Below are positions 17,080-25,977 of a DNA stretch of 64,000 nucleotides, in pieces. The translations under genes were made by a program, and so were the position numbers. The DNA lies in assembly GCA_903911925.1 (NCBI GenBank), contig CAIWFH010000080.1, forward strand, positions 1-64,000, given 5' to 3'. Under the pieces are notes generated by a model. It did not search any database. It was not told the DNA's origin and saw only the letters and a list, made by a program, of their open reading frames with translations. The stretch is from an uncultured Acidobacteriaceae bacterium. GTDB lineage: Bacteria; Acidobacteriota; Terriglobia; Terriglobales; Acidobacteriaceae. Position 1 is the first letter of the stretch. The number at the start of each line of letters is the position of its first letter.

Positions 17080-17997
17080 TCAATGTCCGAGGTTCTTACC
17101 GAACGATTCAGACATGAGGATTGCGGCCGGACCCAGAGTTACCAGAAAGAGGCAGGGAAAGATAAATAGCACGAGCGGAAAGATCAGCTTGACGGTGGTC
17201 TTGGCTGCCCGCTCTTCCACTGACTGCACGCGCTGGGTTCTGAGGGTGTCGGAGTGAGTACGTAAGGTTTTGGCAATGCTGGTGCCGAACTGCTCAGACT
17301 GCACCAGCATGGAAGCCAGATTGCGCACTATGTCTACGTCAGTGCGCTCGGCCATGTGCCTCCAGGAATCCGAGCGGGGACGGCCGGCGCGCTGTTCGAG
17401 GACTACAACGCCGAGTTCGTCGCTGATGGCCGGGTGAGAACGGCTGAGTTCCGCGGCAGTGCGGGCGGTTGCCTGGTCCAGGCCGAGCCCGGCCTCGATG
17501 CAGATGACGAGGAGGTCGAGCACGTCAGGCAGTCCAAGACGGACCTTGGTCTGGCGCGCCGTTATCAATTTTCCCAACCAGAAGTCCGGGACCAGAAAGC
17601 CGAGGCCCAGCGCGGCGGCACAGACGAAGAGCAGGTTGCTTCTTCCAATGCCGCTGGCGAAGACAGCAGCGCACAGCGCAAAGGGAAAGAGGACCTTGAT
17701 GCCATAGAAGAACTTGACCGCGGAAGCTTTCCGGTAACCGGCGCGGATGAGGCGCTGCTGAACAATGGAAACCTCAGCCTGGCTCTTGGGCAGCACGCGC
17801 TCGAATTGCCCCAGCACAGCGCCAAGGGAAGATCCGGTCTGTTGAATTGCGCTCTTGAGACCTTTCTGTTTCTTTTCTTCCTTCTTCATGATTACGGCGG
17901 TGATCCGCTTCATCATGGCTTCGCGATAGAACAAAATCAGGCCGCCGCTCGCTATGAGCAGGAACATGACGACGAACGCGAAGACAGCAAGACCCAT
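17080..17997 (-). CDS. tadC: Tad pilus inner membrane platform protein TadC
   Basis: A 305-residue T2SS F-domain protein. It has an N-terminal helix, a cytoplasmic basic region (KKEEKKQKGLKS), paired helices around VLFPFALCAAVFASG, the F-domain (LPDVLDLLVICIEAGLGLDQATARTA...DIVRNLASMLVQSEQFGTSIAKTLRTHSDTLR), and C-terminal helices (LIFPLVLFIFPCLFLVTLGPA). It forms the assembly platform with TadB, encoded ten bases upstream. Confidence 0.92.
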   Translation of the reverse strand: MGLAVFAFVVMFLLIASGGLILFYREAMMKRITAVIMKKEEKKQKGLKSAIQQTGSSLGAVLGQFERVLPKSQAEVSIVQQRLIRAGYRKASAVKFFYGIKVLFPFALCAAVFASGIGRSNLLFVCAAALGLGFLVPDFWLGKLITARQTKVRLGLPDVLDLLVICIEAGLGLDQATARTAAELSRSHPAISDELGVVVLEQRAGRPRSDSWRHMAERTDVDIVRNLASMLVQSEQFGTSIAKTLRTHSDTLRTQRVQSVEERAAKTTVKLIFPLVLFIFPCLFLVTLGPAAILMSESFGKNLGH

Positions 17998-18006
17998 AAA
18001 ATCCCT

Positions 18007-18978
18007 TCAGACATCCATGCGAACGATTTTTTGAATGAGCGCGGTACCCACGACCAGCATGCCGGCGGCGGCCCACAAGAGCTTGATGCCGATGGGGCGC
18101 GTCCATAGCAGGCTCATGGCATCGGGGTTGACGATATACAGGCCGATTCCGAGAACGACGGGCAGAAGGGTGAGGATGAGGCCGGTAAGACGCCCCTGGG
18201 CGGTGTGAACCTGGATCTGGCGCTTCAGACGGAATCTCTGACGGATGACATACGCGGTTTTCTCAAGCACCTCCGCAAGGTTGCCTCCGCTCTCTTTTTG
18301 AATCAAGATGGCGGTGACCGCGATTCTCAGGTCCTGGAGCGGAACGCGGGTGATGAGATTCTCCATGGCCACTCGCAGTTCAAGCCCGAAGTTCTGCTCG
18401 TCGAAGCAGGTGCGGAATTCGCTGGCGAGGGGATCGGGACACTCGCGCGTAACCAGGCTCAAGGCTGCGCTGAAGCTGTGGCCCACGCGGAGCGCGCTGA
18501 CCATCATGTCGAGCGCATCGGGCAATGCCTTTTCGAATTTCCCGAAGCGCTGGCTGCGCTTGAGCATTACAAAACCGAGAGGAGCAAAGCCGACACCGAA
18601 TCCGCAAAGCAAAGCAAAGACGAGCGATTTGGTTCGCAGATGGATGAGATAGAAGGTTCCGCTAAAAGAGGCGAGGCACAGCAGAAGCAGTTTGCCAGCG
18701 GTCCACTTGAGATCGGCCTGGTTGAGCAGCCTGTGGAGGTACTCCGCCAGATCTACCTTGAGCAGGCTTTTGTTGAGCCACGGCACAGCACTGAGCAATT
18801 CGCTTTTACGGAAGTTGACCGCTTTCTCAGCGGCCTTGCGACCCTCGGGGGCAATTGCCGAGTCAAGAGCAGCGAGCACTTTCTTGGTTTGACCCGAGGA
18901 GTTTTTTCCGACAGCGAGCATGACCACTGCCGCCACCGCGAACACCCCGAGAAAAACGATAACCATGACAAGTGCCAT
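18007..18978 (-). CDS. tadB: Tad pilus inner membrane platform protein TadB
   Basis: A 323-residue T2SS F-domain protein starting at the ATG of MALVMVIVFLGVFAV, with AAGG upstream; longer in-frame starts lie inside cpaF. An N-terminal helix, then paired helices (LLLLCLASFSGTFYLIHL, LVFALLCGFGVGFAPLGFVM), precede the F-domain: LPDALDMMVSALRVGHSFSAAL...FGLELRVAMENLITRVPLQDLRIAVTAILIQKESGGNLAEVLE. Two more helices close the protein. It partners TadC. Confidence 0.92.
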   Translation of the reverse strand: MALVMVIVFLGVFAVAAVVMLAVGKNSSGQTKKVLAALDSAIAPEGRKAAEKAVNFRKSELLSAVPWLNKSLLKVDLAEYLHRLLNQADLKWTAGKLLLLCLASFSGTFYLIHLRTKSLVFALLCGFGVGFAPLGFVMLKRSQRFGKFEKALPDALDMMVSALRVGHSFSAALSLVTRECPDPLASEFRTCFDEQNFGLELRVAMENLITRVPLQDLRIAVTAILIQKESGGNLAEVLEKTAYVIRQRFRLKRQIQVHTAQGRLTGLILTLLPVVLGIGLYIVNPDAMSLLWTRPIGIKLLWAAAGMLVVGTALIQKIVRMDV

Positions 18979-18997
18979 TGCTGCGACCTTTAACAGT

Positions 18998-20269
18998 TCA
19001 GTTGACTTCCAACGTCTGTTCGAACACGCTCGGCGAGAGCGTGATTCCCGCGGTTTTGAGGCGGTCGAGAAAGCGTGGACGAATGTGGCTGGGCTTGAAA
19101 GCGCCGACGACCCTGCCGTCAGGGCCGATTCCTGTTCTGACGAAGCTGAAGATTTCTTGCATGCAGATGATGTTCTCTTCCATGCCGGTGATTTCAGAGA
19201 GGCTGACAACCTTCCTGGTGCCATCGCTCATGCGGGTGATTTGCACAACGATGTTGATCGCGGAAGCAATCTGGTGGCGCACCGTCTTCTCAGGCAGATT
19301 GAGGTTGCTCATGGCGACCATGGATTCGAGCCGCGAAAGCGCGTCGCGGGTGGTGTTGGCGTGGATGGTGGCCATTGAGCCCTCGTGGCCGGTGTTCATG
19401 GCCTGGAGCATGTCAAAGGCTTCTTCTCCGCGCACCTCGCCGAGGATGATCCGGTCGGGACGCATGCGGAGACAGTTGATGAGAAGCTGGCGCTGGCGAA
19501 TGGCTCCCTGCCCTTCAATATTGGGCGGGCGGGTCTCAAGGCGAACGATGTTCTCTTGCGCGAGCTGCAACTCTGCCGCATCTTCGATGGTGATGATGCG
19601 CTCGCTCTGGGGAATATTGCGCGAGAGAATATTGAGGAAGGTTGTTTTGCCGGCGCCGGTGCCGCCGGATATAAGTATGCTAAGCCGCGCACGGACGGCC
19701 GCGGAGAGTACTTCCATCATCTCCGCAGAAATGCTTTTGAGCTGGACCAATTGGTTGGCCGCGACGGGGCCGCAACCAAAGCGGCGAATGGACATGGAAG
19801 GCCCGTCGAGCGCCAGCGGCGGAATGATGGCGTTGACGCGCGAGCCATCGGGGAGGCGGGCATCGACCATGGGCGAAGACTCGTCGACTCGCCGGCCGAC
19901 GCGCGAGACGATGCGGTCGATGATCTGGAGCAGGTGGCGATCGTCGCGGAAGACGGTGTCGACTCTTTGCAGTTTTCCGCCGCGCTCTACAAAGACGCGG
20001 TCTTTGCCGTTGACAAGAATATCGGAGACCTTGGGGTCGGCGAGCAGCGCTTCAAGCGGGCCGAGGCCAAAGACTTCGTCGAGCAGGTCAGACTGGACTC
20101 GTTCCTGCTCTTCAAAGCTGAGCGGCACGCGCTGGCCAAGGATGATTTCACTGATGAGGTCGGCTGTGACCTGACGCGCCTGGGCAGAGTTGACGCGCGA
20201 CAGCTTCTCGAGATCCAACTTGGAGATCAGGGTCCGATGTATTTCCGTTTTGAATTTTTCCAGATCCAT
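18998..20269 (-). CDS. cpaF: Tad pilus secretion ATPase CpaF/TadA
   Basis: A 423-residue hexameric ATPase powering pilus extension. The N-terminal domain has [20 protein letters not shown]. The ATPase core has Walker [10 protein letters not shown], the Asp box [11 protein letters not shown], Walker [26 protein letters not shown], and the His box [14 protein letters not shown] chose the ATG at 20269 (MDLEKFKTE) with GGAAG just upstream; a TTG at 20314 would overlap cpaE. Confidence 0.93.
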   Translation of the reverse strand: MDLEKFKTEIHRTLISKLDLEKLSRVNSAQARQVTADLISEIILGQRVPLSFEEQERVQSDLLDEVFGLGPLEALLADPKVSDILVNGKDRVFVERGGKLQRVDTVFRDDRHLLQIIDRIVSRVGRRVDESSPMVDARLPDGSRVNAIIPPLALDGPSMSIRRFGCGPVAANQLVQLKSISAEMMEVLSAAVRARLSILISGGTGAGKTTFLNILSRNIPQSERIITIEDAAELQLAQENIVRLETRPPNIEGQGAIRQRQLLINCLRMRPDRIILGEVRGEEAFDMLQAMNTGHEGSMATIHANTTRDALSRLESMVAMSNLNLPEKTVRHQIASAINIVVQITRMSDGTRKVVSLSEITGMEENIICMQEIFSFVRTGIGPDGRVVGAFKPSHIRPRFLDRLKTAGITLSPSVFEQTLEVN

Positions 20270-20306
20270 TACTTCCACAGCTGCACCATCCGTGACGCAA
20301 AACACT

Positions 20307-21587
20307 TCAACCAAAAATGCTTAGAATGCGCTTCTTCTTTTCGGGGACATCAACTGCGCCGCACGCAGCTTTTGCCATCTGGCCAATTGCGCGGGAGATG
20401 GGCTGGTCGCTCATAGCAAGGGGCGAGGCTGTATTCTGCGACCGGATCGCCGCGGTCCGATCATTGGGAATCTTCCACTGGGCAGGCTTGGTTAGCGCTT
20501 TTGTAATGTGCTCTTCGTCCACGCCGAGGAGGGAGGGTTCGAACCTGTTGAGAACAATTTCAAGCCGGGAAAGTTCGCGTGTGAAAAACTCCGAGACCAG
20601 CCGGTTTGAGTTACGCAGTTCCGGAATGCCGACCTGGGTGACCAGAAAAACTGTGGTGGCCTCTTGAAATACGGCGGTGCCGGCGAGGTCGAGCCGCGAA
20701 CCGGAATCGATCACAACGTTGTCGAACTCGCTGCGCGACACGGCAATCAGCCGGTCAAGAGCTTCAACCGATGTTTCCCACTTGACAAGTTTTCCGGGAG
20801 CTGCAAGAACCGATAATTGCGGGCTGTACTGACGCAGCAGCTTGGACAAGAAGTTCGAGTCAAGCCTGTTTGCGTTTTGAAGGGCATCGACGGTTGAGTA
20901 TTGGCCTTCAACCCCGAGGGTGAGAGCCGCATCGCCAAAAGGTAAATCAAGATCGATGAGGAGAGTGCTTTGTCCGGACTCGCGGGCAAGCATGATGGCA
21001 AAATTGCTGGCTAGAAGTGTGACGCCGGAGCCGCCTTTTGCGCCAAAGAACACAAACTGCTTGCCGTTGGTTTTCTTTGCCGTGCGCGCCGAGGGCCGAC
21101 GGACGGACGCACGCACCAATGCTTCGGCCAGTGATCCGTTGGTAAAGGGCACGGTGAGGAACTCGCGCGCTCCGGCACGCATGCAGCGGAGCATCAGATC
21201 GGGATCGGCGCGGGCCGAACAGACCATCACTGTCGCGGAAGCATGGCTGCAAATGCTCTCAACAAGGTCGAGAGCATATTCTGGATTGCCGTCCATGTCG
21301 ACGATGACAACGTCATGATTTTGCTGCATCAGCCGCGGGACTTCATCGAGCTCCGGGTAGCAGGAGTACTCGCGCGTCATGCCGGCCTGCGAGTTGGCAA
21401 GCGCATTGGCGACGGCCATGCGGCGCTGCGCATCGGGACTGATAAGCGCAACCGACAAGAGAGCGGCGCCAAGTCCATCCAGATCGCGATTGGGAGTAGG
21501 TCTCACCAGGTTGCCGGTCCTTCCTGAAGGAGGCGCTGCTGCGGGTTGACTAAGCTCGGTTTCAAACATGGTCCACTTTCCGGTCAT
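20307..21587 (-). CDS. cpaE: Tad pilus localisation ATPase-like CpaE/TadZ
   Basis: A 426-residue protein with an N-terminal receiver-like domain ([17 protein letters not shown]...[18 protein letters not shown]) and a C-terminal MinD/ParA-like domain ([19 protein letters not shown]...[15 protein letters not shown]...[16 protein letters not shown]). The deviant Walker A has the first lysine (KGG) but Val where the usual GK[ST] lysine sits, as in several TadZ proteins with weak or no hydrolysis. It localises the Tad machine. The start could also be the ATG six codons in. Confidence 0.88.
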   Translation of the reverse strand: MTGKWTMFETELSQPAAAPPSGRTGNLVRPTPNRDLDGLGAALLSVALISPDAQRRMAVANALANSQAGMTREYSCYPELDEVPRLMQQNHDVVIVDMDGNPEYALDLVESICSHASATVMVCSARADPDLMLRCMRAGAREFLTVPFTNGSLAEALVRASVRRPSARTAKKTNGKQFVFFGAKGGSGVTLLASNFAIMLARESGQSTLLIDLDLPFGDAALTLGVEGQYSTVDALQNANRLDSNFLSKLLRQYSPQLSVLAAPGKLVKWETSVEALDRLIAVSRSEFDNVVIDSGSRLDLAGTAVFQEATTVFLVTQVGIPELRNSNRLVSEFFTRELSRLEIVLNRFEPSLLGVDEEHITKALTKPAQWKIPNDRTAAIRSQNTASPLAMSDQPISRAIGQMAKAACGAVDVPEKKKRILSIFG

Positions 21588-21602
21588 CGCGAATTCCGAA
21601 CG

Positions 21603-22118
21603 TCAACGAGAGAAGAACGAAATCAATGTTCCGATGGCAATTGCCGGAGCATAGGGCATTTTGCGTGCGAGGGGATTGGCGAGAATGAGATCGGGGTGAG
21701 GGCGCAAGCCGCGCTTTTTCAGCCCGAAGATCAGATCGCCTGAGCCCTTGAACAAGTCCGCCAGAAAGCCTCCGTAAACTGCCCAACACAAGGCCATCAC
21801 TCCACCGGCTAGGCCGGTAAGAACCAATGCCGTGAACAACTGCGACGGGCCTATCCAGGCCCCGATGGCGACACACAACTTGACATCGCCCATTCCCATG
21901 CCCCCCATCCAGAAGAGTGCGCCGAAGATCAGCACGCCAAGACCCAGCCCGGCGAAGCTCTGCCCGATGCCGTGCCAGCCGTAAAGCCAACCTGAGACCA
22001 CGACGCCCACTACAAGAAAGGGGAGGACGAGCCAGTTGGGAATGCGGCGGCTGCGCAGATCTGTAATAGTGGCCACGCAGATCACAATCAGAGTTGGCCA
22101 CCAGGCGATGGAGTGCAT
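21603..22118 (-). CDS. tadV: Prepilin peptidase TadV/CpaA
   Basis: A 171-residue A24 aspartic membrane protease that cleaves Flp and TadE-type prepilins. The first catalytic Asp is in ATITDLRSRRIPNWLVLP and the second in the GxGD box GMGMGDVKLCVAIGAWIG. Several transmembrane helices are evident. ATG 22118 has AAGGGAG about 11 bases upstream. A truncated second copy of its N-terminus lies directly upstream. Confidence 0.9.
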   Translation of the reverse strand: MHSIAWWPTLIVICVATITDLRSRRIPNWLVLPFLVVGVVVSGWLYGWHGIGQSFAGLGLGVLIFGALFWMGGMGMGDVKLCVAIGAWIGPSQLFTALVLTGLAGGVMALCWAVYGGFLADLFKGSGDLIFGLKKRGLRPHPDLILANPLARKMPYAPAIAIGTLISFFSR

Positions 22119-22131
22119 ACACAAACTCCCT

Positions 22132-22293
22132 TTATGGAGCGAAGTAAAACCAGTGCAACAGGACTCCCTCACACAACACAGGGAGTACGAGCCAATTGAC
22201 GATGAAGCGCGTGCGCGAATCGGCGATGCACGCTCCGGTCAGGGCCGCCATAGCGAGAACAGTCAGAGTTGGCCAACCAGCGATCAGGTGCAT
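22132..22293 (-). pseudogene. Truncated tadV-like reading frame (N-terminus only)
   Basis: 53 residues starting MHLIAGWPTLTVLAMAALTG and ending VNWLVLPVLCEGVLLHWFYFAP. It aligns with the first 45 or so residues of TadV 14 bases downstream (MHSIAWWPTLIVICVATITD, IPNWLVLPFLVVGVV). It keeps an Asp in ADSRTRF but has IVN for IPN and lacks the GxGD half, so it cannot be a peptidase. It has a strong ribosome site (AAAGGAGGG) and is the first frame after the sigma54 promoter. Either a decaying tandem duplicate or a functional small membrane peptide. Confidence 0.65.
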
Positions 22294-22336
22294 ACCAGGG
22301 TCCCTCCTTTGCCAGTCGAGCTGACATCCCATTGAT

Positions 22337-22352
22337 TGCAATCTCCAGTCCA
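22337..22352 (-). promoter_or_regulatory. Sigma54 (-24/-12) promoter of the long tad unit
   Basis: The minus-strand reading is TGGACTGGAGATTGCA: GG-N10-GC with TGGA and TTGCA. It lies 44 bases before the ATG of the truncated tadV frame, heading the tadV-cpaE-cpaF-tadBC-tadG-tadE unit. Confidence 0.7.
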
Positions 22353-22441
22353 AACGGAAAAGTGAGGAAGGCCCGGGAATTGTGGAATTTAAGAATGGCG
22401 GACGGGAAGGAGTGTGCACGGATGTTTACAGTCGTTCGCCT

Positions 22442-22465
22442 GGTGTGACGCGGACTATATACACC
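22442..22465. promoter_or_regulatory. Upstream activator dyad for the long tad unit
   Basis: The site begins GGTGTGACGCG, as in the cpaB site with one base missing, and ends TATATACACC, so GGTGT and ACACC form an inverted pair. It lies 89 bases upstream of the -24 element and about 345 bases before the divergent activator gene, so it could also serve autoregulation. In 22466-22809 I see no gene; it should hold the activator's promoter. Confidence 0.55.
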
Positions 22466-22809
22466 CTGCCAACGCGCAGATGAATCTCGCATGTCGGCAG
22501 TGTTGAATATCTTTGCTCGAGCAGTGCGCGAAAGAATTTCACATCTGCTTCGATCGAGACTTCCTCGGTTGAATTCGGGCCCGATGCCCTCCGCATCAAA
22601 ACATAAAGCTTTCCGATTCTTCGAAATGCATGCGCAATGTCCGGTGAACACTGCGCGCACACGGCGGCCGCGTGGTTCAAACCGCTGGTGCGAAATATTA
22701 CCAAAGTGTTAGTTGCCGAGTACGAATGGTTGATTGACACGGACTGCGTGGTTACGATGAGTATGTAACCCCAGCTTTTTTATTCAAAAAGCGACAAGAG
22801 GTAAGTCAC

Positions 22810-24210
22810 TTGTCCATTACGCGTGTTTGCCTTTATTCCGAAGACCGTGCATTGCAGGTTCTTCTTTGCTCCGCCTTGGGAAAAGAATTCGATGTCTTCC
22901 TGGTCTTCGATAAAGAGCGGGTGGCAGAAGTTCTCTCCGCACAAGAGTGCGATGTGGTGATGCTCGACCTCAACACGCACCATGAACTGGTGCAGGAGCG
23001 CATTGCGTGCGCGCGGAGTTCTCTGGATTCACCGATTCCGTGGGTGATCCTGGCCGACGATGGATTGCGGCCTGCCGCAGTGGATTTGGTTAGCCGCGGC
23101 GCGTACGGCTATTGCCGCAGGCCCCCATCGATTCGAGATCTCAGAATCATGCTGCGCCGGGCACACGAGGGCTCCGCGCTCAAGAAGCAGCTTCAGACGG
23201 CGCAGGAACAACTGGACCTGGTTACCGGTTGCGACCGCATCATTGGCTCGAGCCTGCAGATGCAACAGGTGTATCGGCTGGTGCATTGCGTTGCCGATTT
23301 GAATGTATCGGTGCTGATCACGGGCCAGAGCGGCACCGGGAAAGAACTAATTGCTCGCGCGATTCATAATCTGGGCAATCGTTCGAGCCGCCCGTTTGTT
23401 GCGGTTCCCTGCGGCGCAATTCCTGAGACATTGATTGAGGCTGAGCTCTTCGGGCATGAGAAGGGCGCGTACACCGGCACGGTCGGCGCGCGCGAGGGGT
23501 TCTTTGAACAGGCCGGCGACGGCACGGTCTTTCTGGATGAAATTGGGGAGTTGAGCCTGCTGACGCAGGTGAAGCTTCTGCGCGTGCTGCAGGAACGCGA
23601 GTTCAGCCGCCTGGGCGGCAATCGGCTAATTCCACTGCGGGCGCGACTGGTGTTCGCAACCAACCGCAACCTGGCCGACATGGTGGCCAAGGGGAAATTC
23701 CGCGAGGACCTTTACTATCGCATCAACGTGGTGAAGATCGATACACCGCCGCTGCAGGAGCATCCGGAAGACATTCCGCAAATTGCCAACCACTTTTTGC
23801 GGACCTATTCGCAGATGTATCAAAAGAAGGTGGAGCGATTTGAGCCGGATGCGCTGGCCGCGCTTCGCAGCCACGCCTGGCCTGGAAATGTGCGCGAGCT
23901 GGAGAACGTGATTCAGCGGGCAATTGTGCTTGCCGGCGGAGACACGATTCACGCGTCGGACCTGCCGCAGACTATGCAAAAGGTGAGTGTTGACGGCATT
24001 GACGCGTTGTTGCCTGCAGGCTCATTCGAAAGGCAAATTCACGACTTCAAAATCCGGCTGGCGACGGAAGCCATTCGAGAGACAAATGGCAACAAGACAC
24101 TGGCGGCGCGCAGCCTGTGCATCTCCAGAGCTTATTTGCATCGGCTGGTGAGGCTTGCCGAAACCGGGGTTCCGTTTGAAGCGGATGGGCAGGAGTTGGC
24201 GGTGGAGTGA
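22810..24210 (+). CDS. Sigma54-dependent activator (NtrC family) of the Tad locus
   Basis: A 466-residue enhancer-binding protein. Residues 1-125 form a receiver-like domain keeping the phospho-Asp (VVMLDLN, D53), but with SED in place of the usual acidic pair. The AAA+ domain has Walker A GQSGTGKE (172-179) and Walker B TVFLDEIGE. The sigma54-contact loop reads GAYTGT where GAFTGA is standard. The C-terminus is a Fis-type helix-turn-helix (NKTLAARSLCISRAYLHRLVRL). Translation starts at TTG 22810 with AGAGG upstream. Divergent to the tad genes, it is the obvious candidate to activate the three sigma54 promoters. No cognate kinase is nearby. Confidence 0.9.
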   Translation: MSITRVCLYSEDRALQVLLCSALGKEFDVFLVFDKERVAEVLSAQECDVVMLDLNTHHELVQERIACARSSLDSPIPWVILADDGLRPAAVDLVSRGAYGYCRRPPSIRDLRIMLRRAHEGSALKKQLQTAQEQLDLVTGCDRIIGSSLQMQQVYRLVHCVADLNVSVLITGQSGTGKELIARAIHNLGNRSSRPFVAVPCGAIPETLIEAELFGHEKGAYTGTVGAREGFFEQAGDGTVFLDEIGELSLLTQVKLLRVLQEREFSRLGGNRLIPLRARLVFATNRNLADMVAKGKFREDLYYRINVVKIDTPPLQEHPEDIPQIANHFLRTYSQMYQKKVERFEPDALAALRSHAWPGNVRELENVIQRAIVLAGGDTIHASDLPQTMQKVSVDGIDALLPAGSFERQIHDFKIRLATEAIRETNGNKTLAARSLCISRAYLHRLVRLAETGVPFEADGQELAVE

Positions 24211-24292
24211 GATCGAACGGCGCGGAGAACAATCTGCGCGGTGGCCGCCAAACCGGCACTTGGGGAGTCTCCTTACAATTTCATCGAGTGAC

Positions 24293-24378
24293 GCCGACAT
24301 ACTTTCTGGGGCTGAAGCCCATCCTCATTTTGGTGGGTATGTGGCGCGGCTAAAGCCGCTCTCTTTCAAAGCGACGAC
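24293..24378. repeat. Two-hairpin intergenic repeat, copy 4
   Basis: ggggctgaagccc (24308 on) and gcggctaaagccgc (24346-24359), starting gccgacat and ending ctttcaaagcgacgact. It is homologous over about 85 bases to the copy at 48403-48490. It lies between convergent genes. Confidence 0.75.
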
Positions 24379-24393
24379 TTGTTGTTAGATTCT

Positions 24394-25977
24394 CTAAAGT
24401 TTTCCCCAGCCGCCGCCGCCTGGGGTTTCAAGACGGACTGAATCTCCAGCGTCGAGTTGCCGGCTGCATTTCCCGGGCAGTTCAATTTCTTTCTCGCCAG
24501 CCTTCACAACAAATGCGGCTCCAGCCGCGCCCTCGTCGCCGCCCTCAAGCCCGTAAGGCCGAAAATGCCTGCGGTCGGCAAGCAGCGTTAGCCGCGCGGG
24601 GGTGAGCAACTCCACTTCGCGGATGAGACCGTCTCCGCCGCGGAACCTGCCCGCACCGCCTGAACCATCGCGATAGGAATATTGGCGCACTCGAAACGGA
24701 CAGGCGTATTCGAGAGCCTCAATGGGCGTGTTGAGCGAGTTGGTCATGTGTGTCTGCACTCCGGAGATACCGTCGATTCCGGGGCGCGCGCCCATGCCGC
24801 CGGCGGCGGTTTCATAATAAGTAAAAGGCTCGCCGGTGCGCGGATCGACTCCGCCGATGGTGAGGTTGCTCATGGTTCCGGCGCTGGCCGCGGGGATGTG
24901 CGCGGGAATGGCCTTGGCGAGGGCGCGCAATAAAACATCAACTATTCGCTGCGAAGTTTCCACGTTGCCACCAGCCACCGCAGCAGGCGGCACGGCATCA
25001 ACGATGCTCGCTGCCGGCGTGATGAGGGTGAGCGGACGCAGGATTCCTTCTGTGGCCGGCGCATCGTCTTTAAGCAGGCAACGCAGAACGTAAAAGCATG
25101 CCGAGAGGGTGATGGCGCGAACCGCATTCACGCTGCCTGCAACCTGGGGCGAGGAGCCTGCAAAGTCCACGTGGATTGCGGCGGACTGGGGATCGAGTCG
25201 AAGGCGCACTGCGATTTTGATCGGAGCGTCAGTGACACCATCGTCGTCGAGCCAATCTTCGGCTGTGAATTCGCCTGTGGGCATGGTGCGCAACTGGGCA
25301 CGCACCAGGCGCTCGGAGTAATCAAGCAACTCGTCGATGAGCGCATGCAGCTTTTGCTCGCCGTGCTTCGCGGCAACCTCAAGAATGCGCCGCTCGCCGA
25401 CGCGGCATGCGCCAATCTGCGATGCGAGGTCGCCCTCTCGTTCGTGAGGCGTGCGCACGTTGAGCAGGATCAGGTCGAGCATCTCGCGATCAATCTTTCC
25501 GTCGCGCACGATGCGCACGGGGGGAATGCGAATGCCCTCCTGAAATATTTCTTCTGCCGGTCCCATGGAGCCCGCGAATCTTCCGCCTACGTCGGCGTGG
25601 TGGGCGCGATTAGCGACATAGAACGAAGGCTGCGAAGCGTTGGGCAGGAAGACCGGAAGCACCATGGTGATGTCGGGCAAGTGGGTTCCGCCCGCGTAGG
25701 GGTCGTTGAGAATGGCGATATCACCGGGCTTGAAATCAATGGCCGCAACGGCAGCCTGCACCGACGTGGGCATCGAACCGAGATGCACGGGCATGTGGTC
25801 GCCCATGGCAATTACCCTGCACTGGCCATCGAAGATGGCACAGGAGTAGTCGCGCCGCTCCTTGATGTTGGACGAGAGCGCGGTGCGCCGGAGCGCAGCG
25901 CCCATCTCCTCGGCGATGGAGTGCATGGCGCTTTGGAAGATGGCGAGTTCAACGGGATCGACGGAATGCGGTGTCAT
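24394..25977 (-). CDS. hyuB: Hydantoinase B/oxoprolinase family protein
   Basis: A 527-residue HyuB-type subunit. Family marks include GDIAILNDPYAGGTHLPDITMVLPVF near the N-terminus, the RAHHADVGG box, and a Gly-rich C-terminus ending LETPGGGGWGKL. HyuA/HyuB pairs are ATP-dependent amidohydrolases or carboxylases acting on hydantoins, 5-oxoproline or aromatic ketones; the substrate cannot be told here. Its start overlaps the hyuA stop by four bases. Confidence 0.9.
   Translation of the reverse strand: MTPHSVDPVELAIFQSAMHSIAEEMGAALRRTALSSNIKERRDYSCAIFDGQCRVIAMGDHMPVHLGSMPTSVQAAVAAIDFKPGDIAILNDPYAGGTHLPDITMVLPVFLPNASQPSFYVANRAHHADVGGRFAGSMGPAEEIFQEGIRIPPVRIVRDGKIDREMLDLILLNVRTPHEREGDLASQIGACRVGERRILEVAAKHGEQKLHALIDELLDYSERLVRAQLRTMPTGEFTAEDWLDDDGVTDAPIKIAVRLRLDPQSAAIHVDFAGSSPQVAGSVNAVRAITLSACFYVLRCLLKDDAPATEGILRPLTLITPAASIVDAVPPAAVAGGNVETSQRIVDVLLRALAKAIPAHIPAASAGTMSNLTIGGVDPRTGEPFTYYETAAGGMGARPGIDGISGVQTHMTNSLNTPIEALEYACPFRVRQYSYRDGSGGAGRFRGGDGLIREVELLTPARLTLLADRRHFRPYGLEGGDEGAAGAAFVVKAGEKEIELPGKCSRQLDAGDSVRLETPGGGGWGKL

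Noticed and set aside
22426..22740. Minus-strand 104-codon frame upstream of the tadV unit
   Set aside because: Covers the dyad element, no recognisable domain, no convincing ribosome site.
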